From: Spirogloea muscicola | Taxonomy: Eukaryota; Streptophyta; Zygnematophyceae; Spirogloeales; Spirogloeaceae | DNA length: 24,656 nucleotides | Direction of reading: 5' to 3' | NCBI GenBank assembly: GCA_009602725.1 | Contig: WELB01000066.1 | Location: 297,648 to 322,303 of the forward strand | Program-made: the position numbers and the translations under genes | Notes under the pieces: model-generated | Database searches by the model: none | What the model was told of the DNA's origin: nothing | The model's input: the letters and a program-made list of their open reading frames with translations, nothing else | In this document: positions 12,401-21,682 of the stretch, piece by piece | How positions within the stretch are numbered: position 1 is the stretch's first letter | Layout of the letters: each line of letters starts with the position of its first letter

Positions 12401-14033
12401 TTGGAAACAATAGAATCACTGAAGTGAAGCGCTTGCAGTAGAGCACACCAAGCTCTGAGCATGGCTAAGGTCTGCATACTAATGCGTTGCAGCCTTAGCG
12501 TACTTAGGGAGGAAAAATAGTGATAATAATTGCGTTGCTCCACTTGACATCTGAAATGTCTAATTTTTAGCAAACAGACTTCAAACCTCATTGAGACACT
12601 TTGCTCATTACTTGCATTTTACAGCGCTGGAGCAGCGGAAGGAGTCGGAGCGGCGGGAGCAGGAAAGGAAGCAGCGGGCGCAGATCGACTTCATGCGCGG
12701 AGGTGTCCAGGCCGGGGGGCAGACGTTTGCCATAGGCCCCGATGGCAAGCCCAGGCCAGTCCTGCAGGTCACCTCTACCGTGAAAGGTGATTGCTCACAG
12801 TCCTGATCAAGCTGACACTATGTCTGCGTGATGCATGTTGACACAGCAATGGGCTTCATGCACATGCCTGACTTTACCATCTCCGGATTTTCTTCTGGGG
12901 AGCTCCATGAATGCATCTAGTTGTGATTATCGTGCAGACACAAACCTAGTGTATTTGTGCCTACAGCCTGACTTTATGAAGTAGTCTGCTCTTGTTTGGC
13001 TTCTATGAATACTCATTGTGAAGGAGGACTCTTATAGCAAGGCCTTAACCTCGTGGTGTACTACATGGCAAACAAAGCTACCATTAGTGCAGCAAGATGT
13101 GTGGCTGCTGTGAAGCTCTGAGCTGATCACGTGGGAGTGCTTGCAGTCTCTGTGACCACGGGGACCGTCGCTGCCGGCCTGCCTGCCACAATGGCGGCTG
13201 CTGCCGCCATCGTGGAGGCTGCAGGAAGGATAGAGAGCAGGCTGGGGAAGAAGAGCAAGTGGGACAAAGTGAGCAGCTTTCTGCCGCTATGATCTGCAAC
13301 ACAGAGCCACTATTGCAATGCCAAAGTTTGGCTTGAAAATCAATCAATATACTGTTAGTAAATATAGCCAAGATCACCTCTCACCTTTCAGGGTTCCGCA
13401 TACTTATGGTCTTCAATTAGGGGCAAGCACGCTCAGCCCTTTTGGTGCCGTAGGTGGAGAATGACGCCCTGCCTCCCACCAAGGCGGCGCCGGCAGTGCC
13501 ACCGGAGCCCCGGCTAATAAGTGCTGGAGCCCAGCCCGGTCACATGTATGCTCTGCCTCCTTCTCACTCATAGGGAAATTGCTTGCTACTACCACTAACA
13601 TCACTTTGCAGGCAGCGTCCTGCTACTTGCTAGCTAAACTCTAAACCCTATGCCCTACACCCTAATACCTTAACCCTAACCCTAACTTTAAAGCCCAACC
13701 TAAATCCTAAACGTTTCCTCTGTAGTCCTGCAATACCCAACGAGATTTTGCAATTGGGCTGTTGGGATTGTGCTGAAGGCTGGACTGCGCTGACGTTGCC
13801 ACTGTGCCCAGCAATTCACGTCAAGCCGCCGGGATTCACGGAGCATGTCGCTGCGTTGTCGCAGGGACAAGCGGCCGCGCGTCGGCGACGAGCGACCGAG
13901 GGACAAGGACCGAGACCGGGAGCGCGACCGCGAGCGGGGGAGGGACCGGAGCCGCGACCGGGAGCGCGGCGGGCGCGGCGACTCGGACCGGGACCGGGAC
14001 GGCAGCAAGCGCCGCGAGCGGGGCCGGTCCTGA
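9461..14033 (+). CDS. SAP30BP: HCNGP/SAP30BP-family nuclear protein with an RD/RE-rich C-terminal tail
   Basis: The human relative is a nuclear transcriptional co-regulator and splicing cofactor. Exons are 9461-9593, 9908-9986, 11435-11766, 11979-12180, 12625-12786, 13147-13268, 13454-13545 and 13865-14033, with all phases matching; the product is about 429 residues. The N-terminus has LGILGYAPDE followed by an acidic run, like the start of the family. The HCNGP domain runs from LPPTERCSDELQ (about residues 170-181) through FFNETLRKSKGYRNPDFMQQ and DVFNPHGLDPEDFFDALG to ERKQRAQIDFM (about 272). A conserved SKWDK follows near 339-343. The last exon adds a basic/acidic RD, RE and DR repeat tail (about 374-429) that the human protein lacks. 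The N at 9465 shifts the frame: leaving it out gives ATGAGCGACGG and an intact start, M-S-D-G-G. Introns of 314 and 1448 bp follow exons 1 and 2. Confidence 0.85.
9676..9710. repeat. Hairpin with 14-bp perfect arms in intron 1 of the SAP30BP-family gene
   Basis: TATGCACCTGGCTG (9676-9689), the 7-nt loop TGAAAGC, then the exact complement (9697-9710). The centre GGCTGTGAAAGCCAGCC resembles GGCTGTGAAAAGCCAGCC at about 22260 in the dispersed repeat family, so this may be a remnant copy. Confidence 0.9.
9987..11434 (+). other. Large intron 2 of the SAP30BP-family gene
   Basis: The donor GTAAGC follows ...ASGG, and the acceptor GTGCAG has a pyrimidine-rich lead (TTGCTTTCCTG). The intron is 1448 bp and partly GC-rich (about 10440-10600). 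Open frames within it show no family features. A weak CTAAACCCTGAAGCC string near 10228 recalls telomeric text but is too short to call. Confidence 0.6.
13635..13712. repeat. Telomere-like tract in an intron of the SAP30BP-family gene
   Basis: About ten degenerate units (CTAAACCCTA, CCCTACACCCTAA, TTAACCCTAACCCTAAC, TAAATCCTAAACG) lie in the 319-bp intron 13546-13864. On the sense strand the tract is C-rich and ends about 150 nt before the acceptor at 13864. It is the longest and best-preserved tract in the window. Confidence 0.9.
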
Positions 14034-14481
14034 CGCCCGCCGCAGAGTATCGTGCCATGCAGGCTCTAGGAGCTGGCGACAGAGACTGCGCCGTGTACAC
14101 TTGGTGACATACATTGATGTAGGAGACTCCAGATTGATCCCCACACCCGGCAATGTATAATGATCACTCGACATGAGCTTGATAAGCACAACACAGAAGA
14201 GAAACAGATGGCTTCTACTTTCAATCAAAGACTGAAAGTTGCTAACAAGCAACCTGCAGCAGGTAAGCTTGGTTAGCTGATCAACAATTTGCAAATGCAG
14301 TTTGGTCAAGCTTTCTGCACACTTGTCCAGTAAAGCACAGGTGGTTGATTGGAATCGGCAGCTAGAACAGCAGAAGCAGCACGCTCTTGCTTCGACAGAG
14401 CTGACCGATTGTTTCTCTAAACGGTGTGGTATCACGAGCTAAGCAACCTCAATACTTTATGTGCAGCGTGTGCAGGAGAAG
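14034..14481. other. Convergent intergenic spacer
   Basis: The 448 bp between two tail-to-tail genes must contain both 3' UTRs. I see no TGTAA on either strand close to the stops that I would commit to, and no gene. Confidence 0.5.
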
Positions 14482-16858
14482 CTAAGCCTCAGGCAGTGGT
14501 TTTAGCTTGGCCAGCCGTCTGATCCTCTCCTTGTCAGTGTGCTCGAAGATGCCCTGCGCGCAAACGCAATGCACACTGCACCTAAGACCATCTGAGTAGC
14601 AATCTGGGTCATCTCTCGATGCTTAAAAGTTGTCATTGCCCTCATAAGTGTAAGATCCGCATGCTCTGGGCAAGGTATAATTGCATGCTGAACTTAATGT
14701 GTCAGCTTTGAAGCGAGAGTAATCCGAACACTGCAAATCCTATCCAACTTTTGGAAGCTGCAAATGAAGACTGCATGTTTCCTGCAAAGCTCATGCCCCA
14801 ATTGCCAGCCTGCTTTACATTGCAACTTGACCGTACTTCACAAGTCCTCACCTGCGCAACAATCTCTTCGAGGGCGAGACATAGACGACCATACTTGTCA
14901 AGGAAGATTGCCTCTGTTGGTGCCCGCTTGCAGATGTGCTTGATGGCCTGGTTGACTGCGCTAAGTACCTCCAGCACTGCGTCCCATAAAGACGAGCAAG
15001 CAGGTCAATCAGAAGACGGTATCTTAGCAATGAATGTGTGGATGTACAAGGTCAGGGGCTATCATAATACTCAAGAAAGAGCATAGCATTTGATGCAAAT
15101 GCTCCAGCAAGACATAAGGAGGATTGCAATGGCATCCACGGCACTTCGTGCCGAACTTCAGTAACAAGGATGCGAACCCTCACTCAACCTCATCAGGATA
15201 AGCACTTTCTCATATAGTCAAGGACTGGCACTTGACCTTAAGTCTGGCAACCATTATGACTATAAAATCATGTAAGGGTTCAAAGACTGATCGACTGCTG
15301 CCTGTATAGGTGTGGGCTGCCTGGTCACTCACAACCGGCGTCGTTGTACTCATCCTTGCCGACGGTGAACACGCCCACCTCACCGAGCTTGGAGTACACA
15401 ACATGCACAGACCTGTACAAGACGGCAGCTCAAGACGGCAGCTCTTCTGCCTCCTTGCTGTACTTATAAGACAGTCTGAATGCTGAGCAAGACATGGTGC
15501 ACCCAGCTTGTGTAAGAGTAATGACTTGGCCCGGACGAGGACCACAGAAGTCAGGTTCGCACTCCCGTCCTAAGATTTAAGTTGCTATTGGTTGGACGCT
15601 AGCGTGTCAGCTGCGAGAATTGCTCCCAGAGTGCTATCATCTTTAAGAAGGAGGCGTCGTAACTATGAACTTCATAATATTTCAGCGATATGGGGTAGTT
15701 CTAGGCTGGCGCTGAGAGGGGGATCAAAACCTGTGATGCGCGACGAGGTCCTCCTCCTCGCGAGCACGCGGGAGGTTCTCGACGCCGAGCTTCACCAGGA
15801 ACGACCGCCACTGGCCTCGTTCCTCCGCAGGTAGGCCCTGGAACCTGCAGCCGAGGCATTCACATCACCGCCACTCAGTAACAACAGGTGTCGGTGGCAG
15901 CCAGATGATGATAAATCTCTCATGTTGTCAACCGAGCTGCTATTACAGGAGAGGCCGTAATCCCTTGAAACTCCAGAGCTATGGTCCGCGGTGCTCAGGG
16001 TTTAGGGTTCAGTATTGAGGCTTTAGGGTCACAAATGCACGACGCCCAAGTACTCTGCATTACGGGGTTGCCTGACACTGTGCCGCTCTGGAGAGTGTCC
16101 TACAAGCTGGATTCAGGTGGTATTGCCCTGTCCTGCGTGGTGCATGAGCGCGAGGTAGAATCTCTGGTTGCATGAGACATGCAGCAAGTGGGCATCGCAG
16201 ACGCCTCCACTTGGGCTCTGCCGCAGACTACGTGGCTGGCGAGGAGTGGTGAGAGAGTGCTATGGAGCAGGGCCACCTCGATCTAAGGGTAAGGGTTCAG
16301 GGTTTGCGAGTTAGGGTTTTAGGCATTAGGGTACAGGGTTAGCTTCCCAAGCGCTTCCCCTGGCCCCCCTCTCGTACTCTGTTCATTCTTTTTGGGGCTG
16401 GCTTTTCCAGCCCCTATCCTCACTGGGCGAGCACTTTCTTCCCAGGTCTGACTGCTTTTGCAGTCACAATGCAATTAGAATTGTCAACAGAAACGCCCTG
16501 CTGCTCGCAACCCAAGAGTCAATACTGGCCGTCCTGACAAAGTCAGGCTTAGGATTTGTCTTCTAGACGTCGTACTTTAAGAAAACGAAGGCCTAAACAT
16601 CCCCACCCTACACCCTAAACGCCTGTCCTTGGACCTAAACCCTGGTTATACACACCAGAACCTCGAGATCTGGGAGCCCACATCCCCGTGACCCTTGAAA
16701 GCACTAACAAGCTGAGCTTCTTTGCGGCCTCCGAAGACGCGGCAAAGGGCTCTATGTAGGCGGCCGCCGCCCAATGGAGATGCGGCGAAGCGGAGCGTCC
16801 CGGACCTCTCCAGTAGCACGTTGCCGGCCTTGTTGGTGATGAGCAGCGCGAGGATCAT
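14482..16858 (-). CDS. LOLITA: Longin/SNARE-like adaptor small subunit, probably LOLITA/TSPOON of the TSET (TPLATE) complex
   Basis: TSET/TPLATE is an adaptor-like coat for clathrin-mediated endocytosis at the plasma membrane; its small subunit has a longin fold. Sense-strand exons are 16858-16806, 15844-15731, 15412-15333, 14976-14852 and 14553-14482, giving exactly 147 residues, and all four junction phases match. The protein starts MILALLITNKAGNVLLER (first longin strand). It continues FQGLPAEERGQWRSFLVKLG, then SVHVVYSKLGEVGVFTVG, then LEVLSAVNQAIKHICKRAPT, FLDKYGRLCLALEEI and GIFEHTDKERIRRLAKLKP before TAG. This matches plant SNARE-like proteins of the At1g15370 (LOLITA) type from memory; COP-I zeta and AP sigma subunits are alternatives but lack the DKYGR...TDK.RIRRL ending. 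ATG 16858 was chosen because the frame upstream has only a GTG and a GCC-repeat leader. The 961-bp first intron holds three telomere-like tracts. Confidence 0.8.
15997..16030. repeat. Telomere-like tract in LOLITA-like intron 1 (proximal)
   Basis: CAGGGTTTAGGGTTCAG and GGCTTTAGGGTC, degenerate TTTAGGG units, lie about 150-185 nt upstream of the 3' splice site at 15845/15846. They read as CCCTAAA on the sense strand. Confidence 0.8.
16282..16342. repeat. Telomere-like tract in LOLITA-like intron 1 (middle)
   Basis: TCTAAGGGTAAGGGTTCAGG, GAGTTAGGGTTTTAGGCATT and AGGGTACAGGGTTAG form about eight degenerate units, C-rich on the gene's sense strand. Confidence 0.85.
16592..16645. repeat. Telomere-like tract in LOLITA-like intron 1 (distal, opposite orientation)
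   Basis: CCTAAACATCCCCACCCTAC, ACCCTAAACG and ACCTAAACCCTGG are degenerate CCCTAAA units on the plus strand, so they are G-rich on the sense strand, opposite to the other two tracts of this intron. Confidence 0.75.
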
Positions 16859-17021
16859 GGGTCCCGCCGCCGCCGCCGCCGCCGCTGCGCTGCCCACAGC
16901 GCCGTCGGCGTTGGCGCGACGCCGTCAGGGACCGGAAACTGGAGCCTCCCCGGGGGCGAAGATCACCCCAGCCTGCTTCCCACCTGAGTGCTTCAGCGCT
17001 TTGCCGACCCCTCCGAACACC

Positions 17022-17424
17022 GTTCATTCTTTCTGGGCTGGCCGATCACAGCCCTCGCCCTCTACTATGGGCGCGCAACAACTTCTACTGGAAAGAGAAG
17101 GGCGAGCCCTTTGAGGATCGGGGCTGGCAAGGTCTCACGCCATCAGAGCCAGAACCCCTCGGCGGCCCTTCCCTTTCTTCTACTCTTATACTTTCGCCCA
17201 CGTTGTCAGGCTTTTCGTGCTGGCCACCTCACAGGGCCACCTGCCCTCCATCTCTTCATACGCACTCATTCCTTGTTGACCGCTCTCCTTCGACAGAGTT
17301 GAGAGAGAGAAGAAGTGGCACTCCCAATGGGGGCAAGGGCTGCGAAAAAGAGAGAGAGAGAGAGAGAGGACGCTTCCTGAAGAGGGCGAAGGCTGTGATA
17401 GGCCAGCCCAGGTAAAAGAATGAA
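17022..17424. mobile_element. Foldback (MITE-like) candidate with about 42-bp inverted ends
   Basis: The left end 17022-17063 reads GTTCATTCTTTCTGGGCTGG, then CCGATCACAGCCCTCGCCC. The reverse complement of 17383-17424 reads GTTCATTCTTTTACCTGGGC, then TGGCCTATCACAGCCTTCGC. They differ by a 3-nt indel and a few substitutions. The 403-bp unit encodes nothing recognisable and includes an AG microsatellite (about 17348-17368). I see no target-site duplication. Confidence 0.5.
17344..17370. repeat. AG microsatellite
   Basis: An uninterrupted (AG)n of about ten units lies inside the foldback candidate. Confidence 0.9.
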
Positions 17425-18068
17425 CTGAAAGCTCTTCCAAAACGGCGGCGATGGGTCTGGAAGGCCAGCCCAAACTCCAAATGGACAAGATTCGTAGGGG
17501 CCGGAAAGTGCAAAGCCACACCTGCGCAAGAGGCCTTTATGTGCGCTTGATTTGCGTTTTTCGAAGGGGCGCGGTGGCGGTGGAAGGAGATGACAAGCAG
17601 CTCTATCAAGGGGCGAGGGGCTTTGAGAAGCCAGCCCACAATTAACTCCAAAAGTTCCTGAAACTGACGGACAGTGAATACCAAGCAGCACATGAGACCA
17701 GTAAAGATGGCTGCACAGTAAGCCCCTTACAGCAGCCGCAAGTGGGAGATATCCATCAGCCGGTAAGGAGTCGCCTCTAGCCGACGTGAAAGGCCAGCCC
17801 GAAAGGAATGGACAAGGCCCAAGGCATGCCGGCCCCTTCAGACCTTGTCCACCTCATTTGGGCTTGCGATGTAGCCACTTGCATTGCTATTGTGATTCTA
17901 GCGCCTCTTGAATCTTTGGATTCTTTCCATCATTCTTGGGCTGGTCTTTCATATGCCACCGCCCTCGCATTGCAGCGTCTTTCTGGCCTCTTTCCATAGC
18001 CCTCGCCCCTTTTGGAAGAGCCACTCTCTTTGGGCTGGCTTTGACAGCCATCGCCCCTGTTGCAAGCG

Positions 18069-19025
18069 CCTCTTCCTATGGTGGGTGAAAAGAGCACACA
18101 GTGCCTTATATGTCTTGTAAGCGCTCTGGCTAGCCTTTGCAGTCGATCTTTCAAAGTGCAACTTCAAAAGGCAAAAGCACCTCAGCTACATTGAGGAGAT
18201 GGCAGTGCGGCAGTCAAGTAGCACTGGTTTCGGAAGTGGACTGCTTTCGAGGGAATCGATGGATGTTACCTGCGCCGCACAGGCCTTCACATGCTGGGCG
18301 GATGTTGCTCAACCAATCCGCTAAATATCAGCATCAAAATGCATCTGGGATCTGTGCGACATTGCTTCATTGTGGCACTACAAGCTTTGCAGGTACTGGG
18401 CAGCTATTGAGATTCAGCTGTTAAAAGTACATGTGCATGCATCTCCAAATCATGCAACAGTTCTTTGCATGGCCCGCTTCACGTGGACTAGACAGAAGGA
18501 GGAGGTATGACAAAGGTGTGAAGAACCTTATTGACAAGCAGGTAACAGATATGAGACACTGCCTGCAGCACGGGGATCACTAGGAGAAGCCCCTCGGCAC
18601 TATCAAGCCGTGCTAAAGAAAGACTGCTAAAGCTCTGGAAATTTATGTGCTAGTGCTACAATGTGGAGGCGGGCCACTTGCCAAAGCCAGCTCTGCCGCC
18701 AATGAATTGGCGCCGCTAATTACCAAGCAATAATGTTGGCCTAGACAAGAGTACCTGTAGAGTACAGTGTGTGTAGATGGACAATGTTTCAAATCAAGTT
18801 CATCCAAGTAGAGTAGAGGAGGTTGAGGATGGTTGACAACTGGAGGAAGCGCCGTGGCGAGGGCAAGCGCAGCAGTAGTGCCAGCAGTAACCGAGCCTCA
18901 ACCTACCCGCTGTTGACAATTGCCGCGGCGGTGGGGACCTGCCTTGGCGGTTGCTTGCCGTGGTGGTAAGACCTGCCGCGATGGTGGAGACCTGCTGCAG
19001 CAGTGCTGCCAATTGTACTATGTGC
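18069..19025. other. Intergenic region downstream of the USP gene
   Basis: No supported gene. A 42-codon frame starts at about 18199 (MAVRQSSSTG...), with no family features. The right part must contain the 3' UTR of the minus-strand USP gene. Confidence 0.5.
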
Positions 19026-21077
19026 TCATTGGTAGAACTCGGCAATCTTGGCCATGGTGTAGGCGCGATCCATATCAGTGTGACTGTGACGGTCACGATG
19101 GCTGCTGCCGCCATGGGCTGCTGCGCCTGTGATTGCGCTGGTGCGGTCAATAGTGAGGCTGCGGCGGTCGCGGTCGTTGCTGATGCTCGTGCGCATGGTG
19201 AACCAGAGCTCCGCGCGCGGCCCTTCTGCAGCATCCTCGCTCTCCTCCTCGGATGAGCCCCCAGAGCCCTCGAGGCCTGCCGGCCCCACCTTTGCAGCCG
19301 CCATGGCAGCGGTGCTGCTGAGCAGGCTGCTGGCTGCCACCAGGACCTGGTCGGTGGCTGGGTGACGCGTTGCAGTCGCTTCCCCCCCCGGGGGGCAGTG
19401 CCGCCAATTTCGGGTGGTGGAGGAGCAGGAAGAGGAGAGCGAGTTGCGGCCCGAGGCGTAGGGCGTTGAAAGCTCCGAGCCAGCCGGCGAGAGACTGGCA
19501 GTCCGCGACAGACCTACACCACAAGCAATCGGATACAGAAGCACATCAGCTCTCATACAATCATTCTTTCTAAGCTAGGAGCAGCAATGATCGCGCATCT
19601 TGCTGCAGTGGCTCTGCTGTCACACAGAGACTGGTGAAGAGAAAGGTAAGACGAGATAGGAGAGAGGCATAGGACAATGGTAGAAGAGGAGATGCCAAGA
19701 CACAAGTGGGAAACAGAGGCACAGAAGAAGGGGGGGGGGGGGGGGGNGGGGGGGGGGGGGGGGAGAGCGAGTGAGAGCGAGCTCGAGCACTGAAGCTGCT
19801 GGGTGGGAGAGGAAAGGGAGGGAGAGAGGTGGGAGGAGGACAGAGGGAGAGCGGGAGGGGGGAGGGGGCAGGGAGCATGAGGTGACCAGAAGGTCCATGG
19901 TTGCCAGGCTCACCATCAATGTCGGGGCTTATTGGCCAGGGCAGGCCCTGCTCCTGGTACAGCGAGCAGCCGCGCTCGATGACGTACAGGGAGCACGTCT
20001 GCGGCCGGTGCTTGATCAGGAATCGAGCCGATGTGCCCAGCGCCCTGCGGTTTACATCAATCGAGTATGGCAGCTCAGGCTCGCAGCCCAAAGAGAATTA
20101 GACTGCAATCAAGGCAAGCGGCAACGAAGATAGCACCAGCCCACAGCATATTAGTGATGTCCGGCAATGAGGCCCAAGCGAGCTCACCTCCCGGTGCGGG
20201 TGGCGCTGCGGCACAGGACGACGGCATGCGCGCCCTGCCGGATGAGCTCCTCCAGGACGCCGGGGCCCTCCTCGGACGCCATCACTGCCCGTGTCTCCAC
20301 ATAGACCTGGCAGTGAGCGGCATGGGCATCGACGTCAGGACCTGGCCCAGTGCGGCATCGCCGCAGCGGATCTTGGCCACTTGGCGACGACTAAAGATAG
20401 TCGCCATGCAGCCGCCACCTCACTGACGGCGACGGCCTGAGCACCGCAAGCAAGGGCCTGCCATGATCCTCCCCGCTCCCGCTGCTTCTGTCAGGTTGCT
20501 CACCTGGAACTGCTCGGCGAAGGCCTTCAGCTTGTCCATGAACGGTGCGACGGTGGCCACGAGGTGGTTGCTGAACGCGCGCTGCCGGCGCGCAGCATCG
20601 TCCTCTTCGTCGCCCTCCGCGTCCCAGTCTGCGAGCGCCGTGGCAGCAAGCATCAATGGCGTGCTCGCTCCTGGGGCTCGCTACGGGGCGCTGCCGGCAG
20701 CAGAAGCCAGCCAGGGTACAGCCATGCGAAGGGGCAAACTCCACAATTACCATTACCATTACCACTACCACCACCACCACCACCACCACAACCACCACCA
20801 CCACCACCACCACCACCACCAGGGCACACCGAAGCTCACCAACGGAGGAGACGGTCACGCAGCCGAGGACGTGAGCGAAGCGGGCGAGGCCGCCGTGGCC
20901 GGCGACGCGGCGCTTGGGGCGGGCGTCCGCCGTGCGAAGGTCGAGGTCCGTGACGGCGTGGACGAGGACCAGGGCCTCTCGGTGGTCGCGCACGTTGGTG
21001 AGCGCCCACAGGATCGCGTCCTTGGACGTGTACAGGTCCTCGTTCACGACCACCACGATGCGGTCATCCACGCCCAT
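19026..21077 (-). CDS. Universal stress protein (USP) domain protein with a long Ser-rich C-terminal tail
   Basis: USP domains are Rossmann-like nucleotide-binding or signalling modules. Sense-strand exons are 21077-20840, 20628-20504, 20306-20188, 20044-19914 and 19513-19026, giving 366 residues with all phases matching. The domain covers about residues 1-190: MGVDDRIVVVVNEDLYTSKD, then ILWALTNVRDHREALVLVHA, then a helix FMDKLKAFAEQFQ, VYVETRAVMASEEGPGVLEE, QGAHAVVLCRSATRTG and RALGTSARFLIKH, ending TCSLYVIERGCSLY. The GxxGx9G(S/T) ATP loop of MJ0577-type USPs is incomplete (only LGTS is kept). The tail (about 205-366) is Ser/Arg-rich, with an RTASLS motif and an acidic GSSEEESED patch. The arrangement resembles the N-terminal half of plant USP-kinases, but no kinase or U-box follows. 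The start ATG is in good context (GCCATGG). The frame is also open upstream, so a longer N-terminus is possible. Confidence 0.8.
19730..19763. repeat. Poly-G tract with an ambiguous base, in USP intron 4
   Basis: Thirty-three G residues are interrupted only by the N at 19747. The tract lies in the intron 19514-19913, where it is poly-C on the sense strand and runs into GA-rich plus-strand text. The length is probably unreliable in the assembly. Confidence 0.9.
20744..20820. repeat. CCA trinucleotide microsatellite in USP intron 1
   Basis: Imperfect ATTACC units pass into about twenty CCA/ACC units. The tract lies within the intron 20629-20839. The poly-Thr, poly-His, poly-Pro and poly-Val readings in different frames are artefacts of this repeat. 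Confidence 0.95.
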
Positions 21078-21488
21078 GGCCTGCAGCCCGTCTCGGCGCT
21101 CCTCTTGACGGCGGCGCCGCGGCGCTGGCCCGCTCGGTGGCGACGGCGGAGCTGTAGCGGGGCAAGCGATGGCGGCGGGGGCAGGGAAAAGGGGAGACAG
21201 TGGCTGGGGAGCGGGCCAGCTTGAAGGTGGGCAGGGGGGAGGGTCTCGGCGGGCCCCCCCCCCCGGCCGCAGTGATCCGCTCCTGCCGTGATCCCTCAGG
21301 TAGTTCCAGCAGCAGTTTGTCGCCACCCGCGCCGGGCGCGGACGGCACGTTGCCGCGTCACGACGGGCCGCGGCGGGCCCCACGTGCCTGTAACCGCCCA
21401 CATCGGACGGACGTCACAGCCCCGAAAACGCGGCTGGTTCTGCCGCCGTTCGATTAGTCACAGTGGCAGATATCTCCCGGCCGCGGGT

Positions 21489-21563
21489 CCCGTACGGGGC
21501 GCGTGCGGGCCGGTACGGACGTACCGGTGGCGGCACGACTTGGGCGGGAGCTGGGCCGTACGG
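21489..21563. promoter_or_regulatory. Cluster of GTAC cores upstream of the USP gene
   Basis: CCCGTACGGGG (about 21489-21499), the palindrome CCGGTACG-GA-CGTACCGG (21510-21527, containing two GTAC cores) and GCCGTACGGC (about 21553-21563) lie 410-490 bp upstream of the USP start codon. GTAC is the core bound by SBP-domain factors, including the algal copper regulator CRR1. Function is inferred. Confidence 0.45.
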
Positions 21564-21616
21564 CGCACGACCTGCGCGAGCGGCCTCGCGCCCCACCCGC
21601 TCCACCGTTACGGAGT

Positions 21617-21682
21617 AAAGGCCCCGCCCCCCATTGGCCCCACCGATCGCAACGGGGGCCCCGCCCCCGATCGGCCCCATCT
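21617..21682. repeat. Imperfect direct repeat in the GC-rich upstream region
   Basis: AAGGCCCCGCCCCCCATTGG (then CCCCA) and GGGCCCCGCCCCCGATCGG (then CCCCA) are near-duplicates about 37 bp apart. The first holds an inverted CCAAT box (ATTGG). Confidence 0.7.

Larger units (their letters stand above)
16381..18068. repeat. Cluster of a short dispersed repeat family (GGGCTGGC family), left cluster
   Basis: Forward copies lie at about 16381-16446, 17022-17076, 17921-17978 and 18029-18068. Reverse copies lie at about 17384-17424, 17448-17515, 17606-17646 and 17787-17836. The consensus is roughly CATTCTTTGGGCTGGC, then a short AT-richer loop, CAGCCCTCGCCC, and often GGGCGAGCNCTTTCT. Many copies are small hairpins; the one at 16394-16414 has perfect 8-bp arms (GGGGCTGG / CCAGCCCC). 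No coding frame runs through them. The cluster begins in intron 1 of the LOLITA-like gene and continues upstream of it. The family is unnamed here. Confidence 0.75.

Noticed and set aside
13836-14435. 199-residue minus-strand frame
   Set aside because: It covers the antisense of the RD/RE tail and the convergent spacer and has no recognisable features.
18199-18327. 42-codon frame starting MAVRQSSSTG
   Set aside because: It is short, with no homology signal, no matching exon and no second copy.
20463-21224. 253-residue plus-strand frame with a His-rich run
   Set aside because: It is antisense to the USP exons; the His run is the CCA microsatellite.
20391-21401. 336-residue minus-strand frame with a long poly-Val run
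   Set aside because: It is USP exon 1 read through the intronic CCA/TGG microsatellite and the next intron; spliced exons with matching phases explain the locus better.
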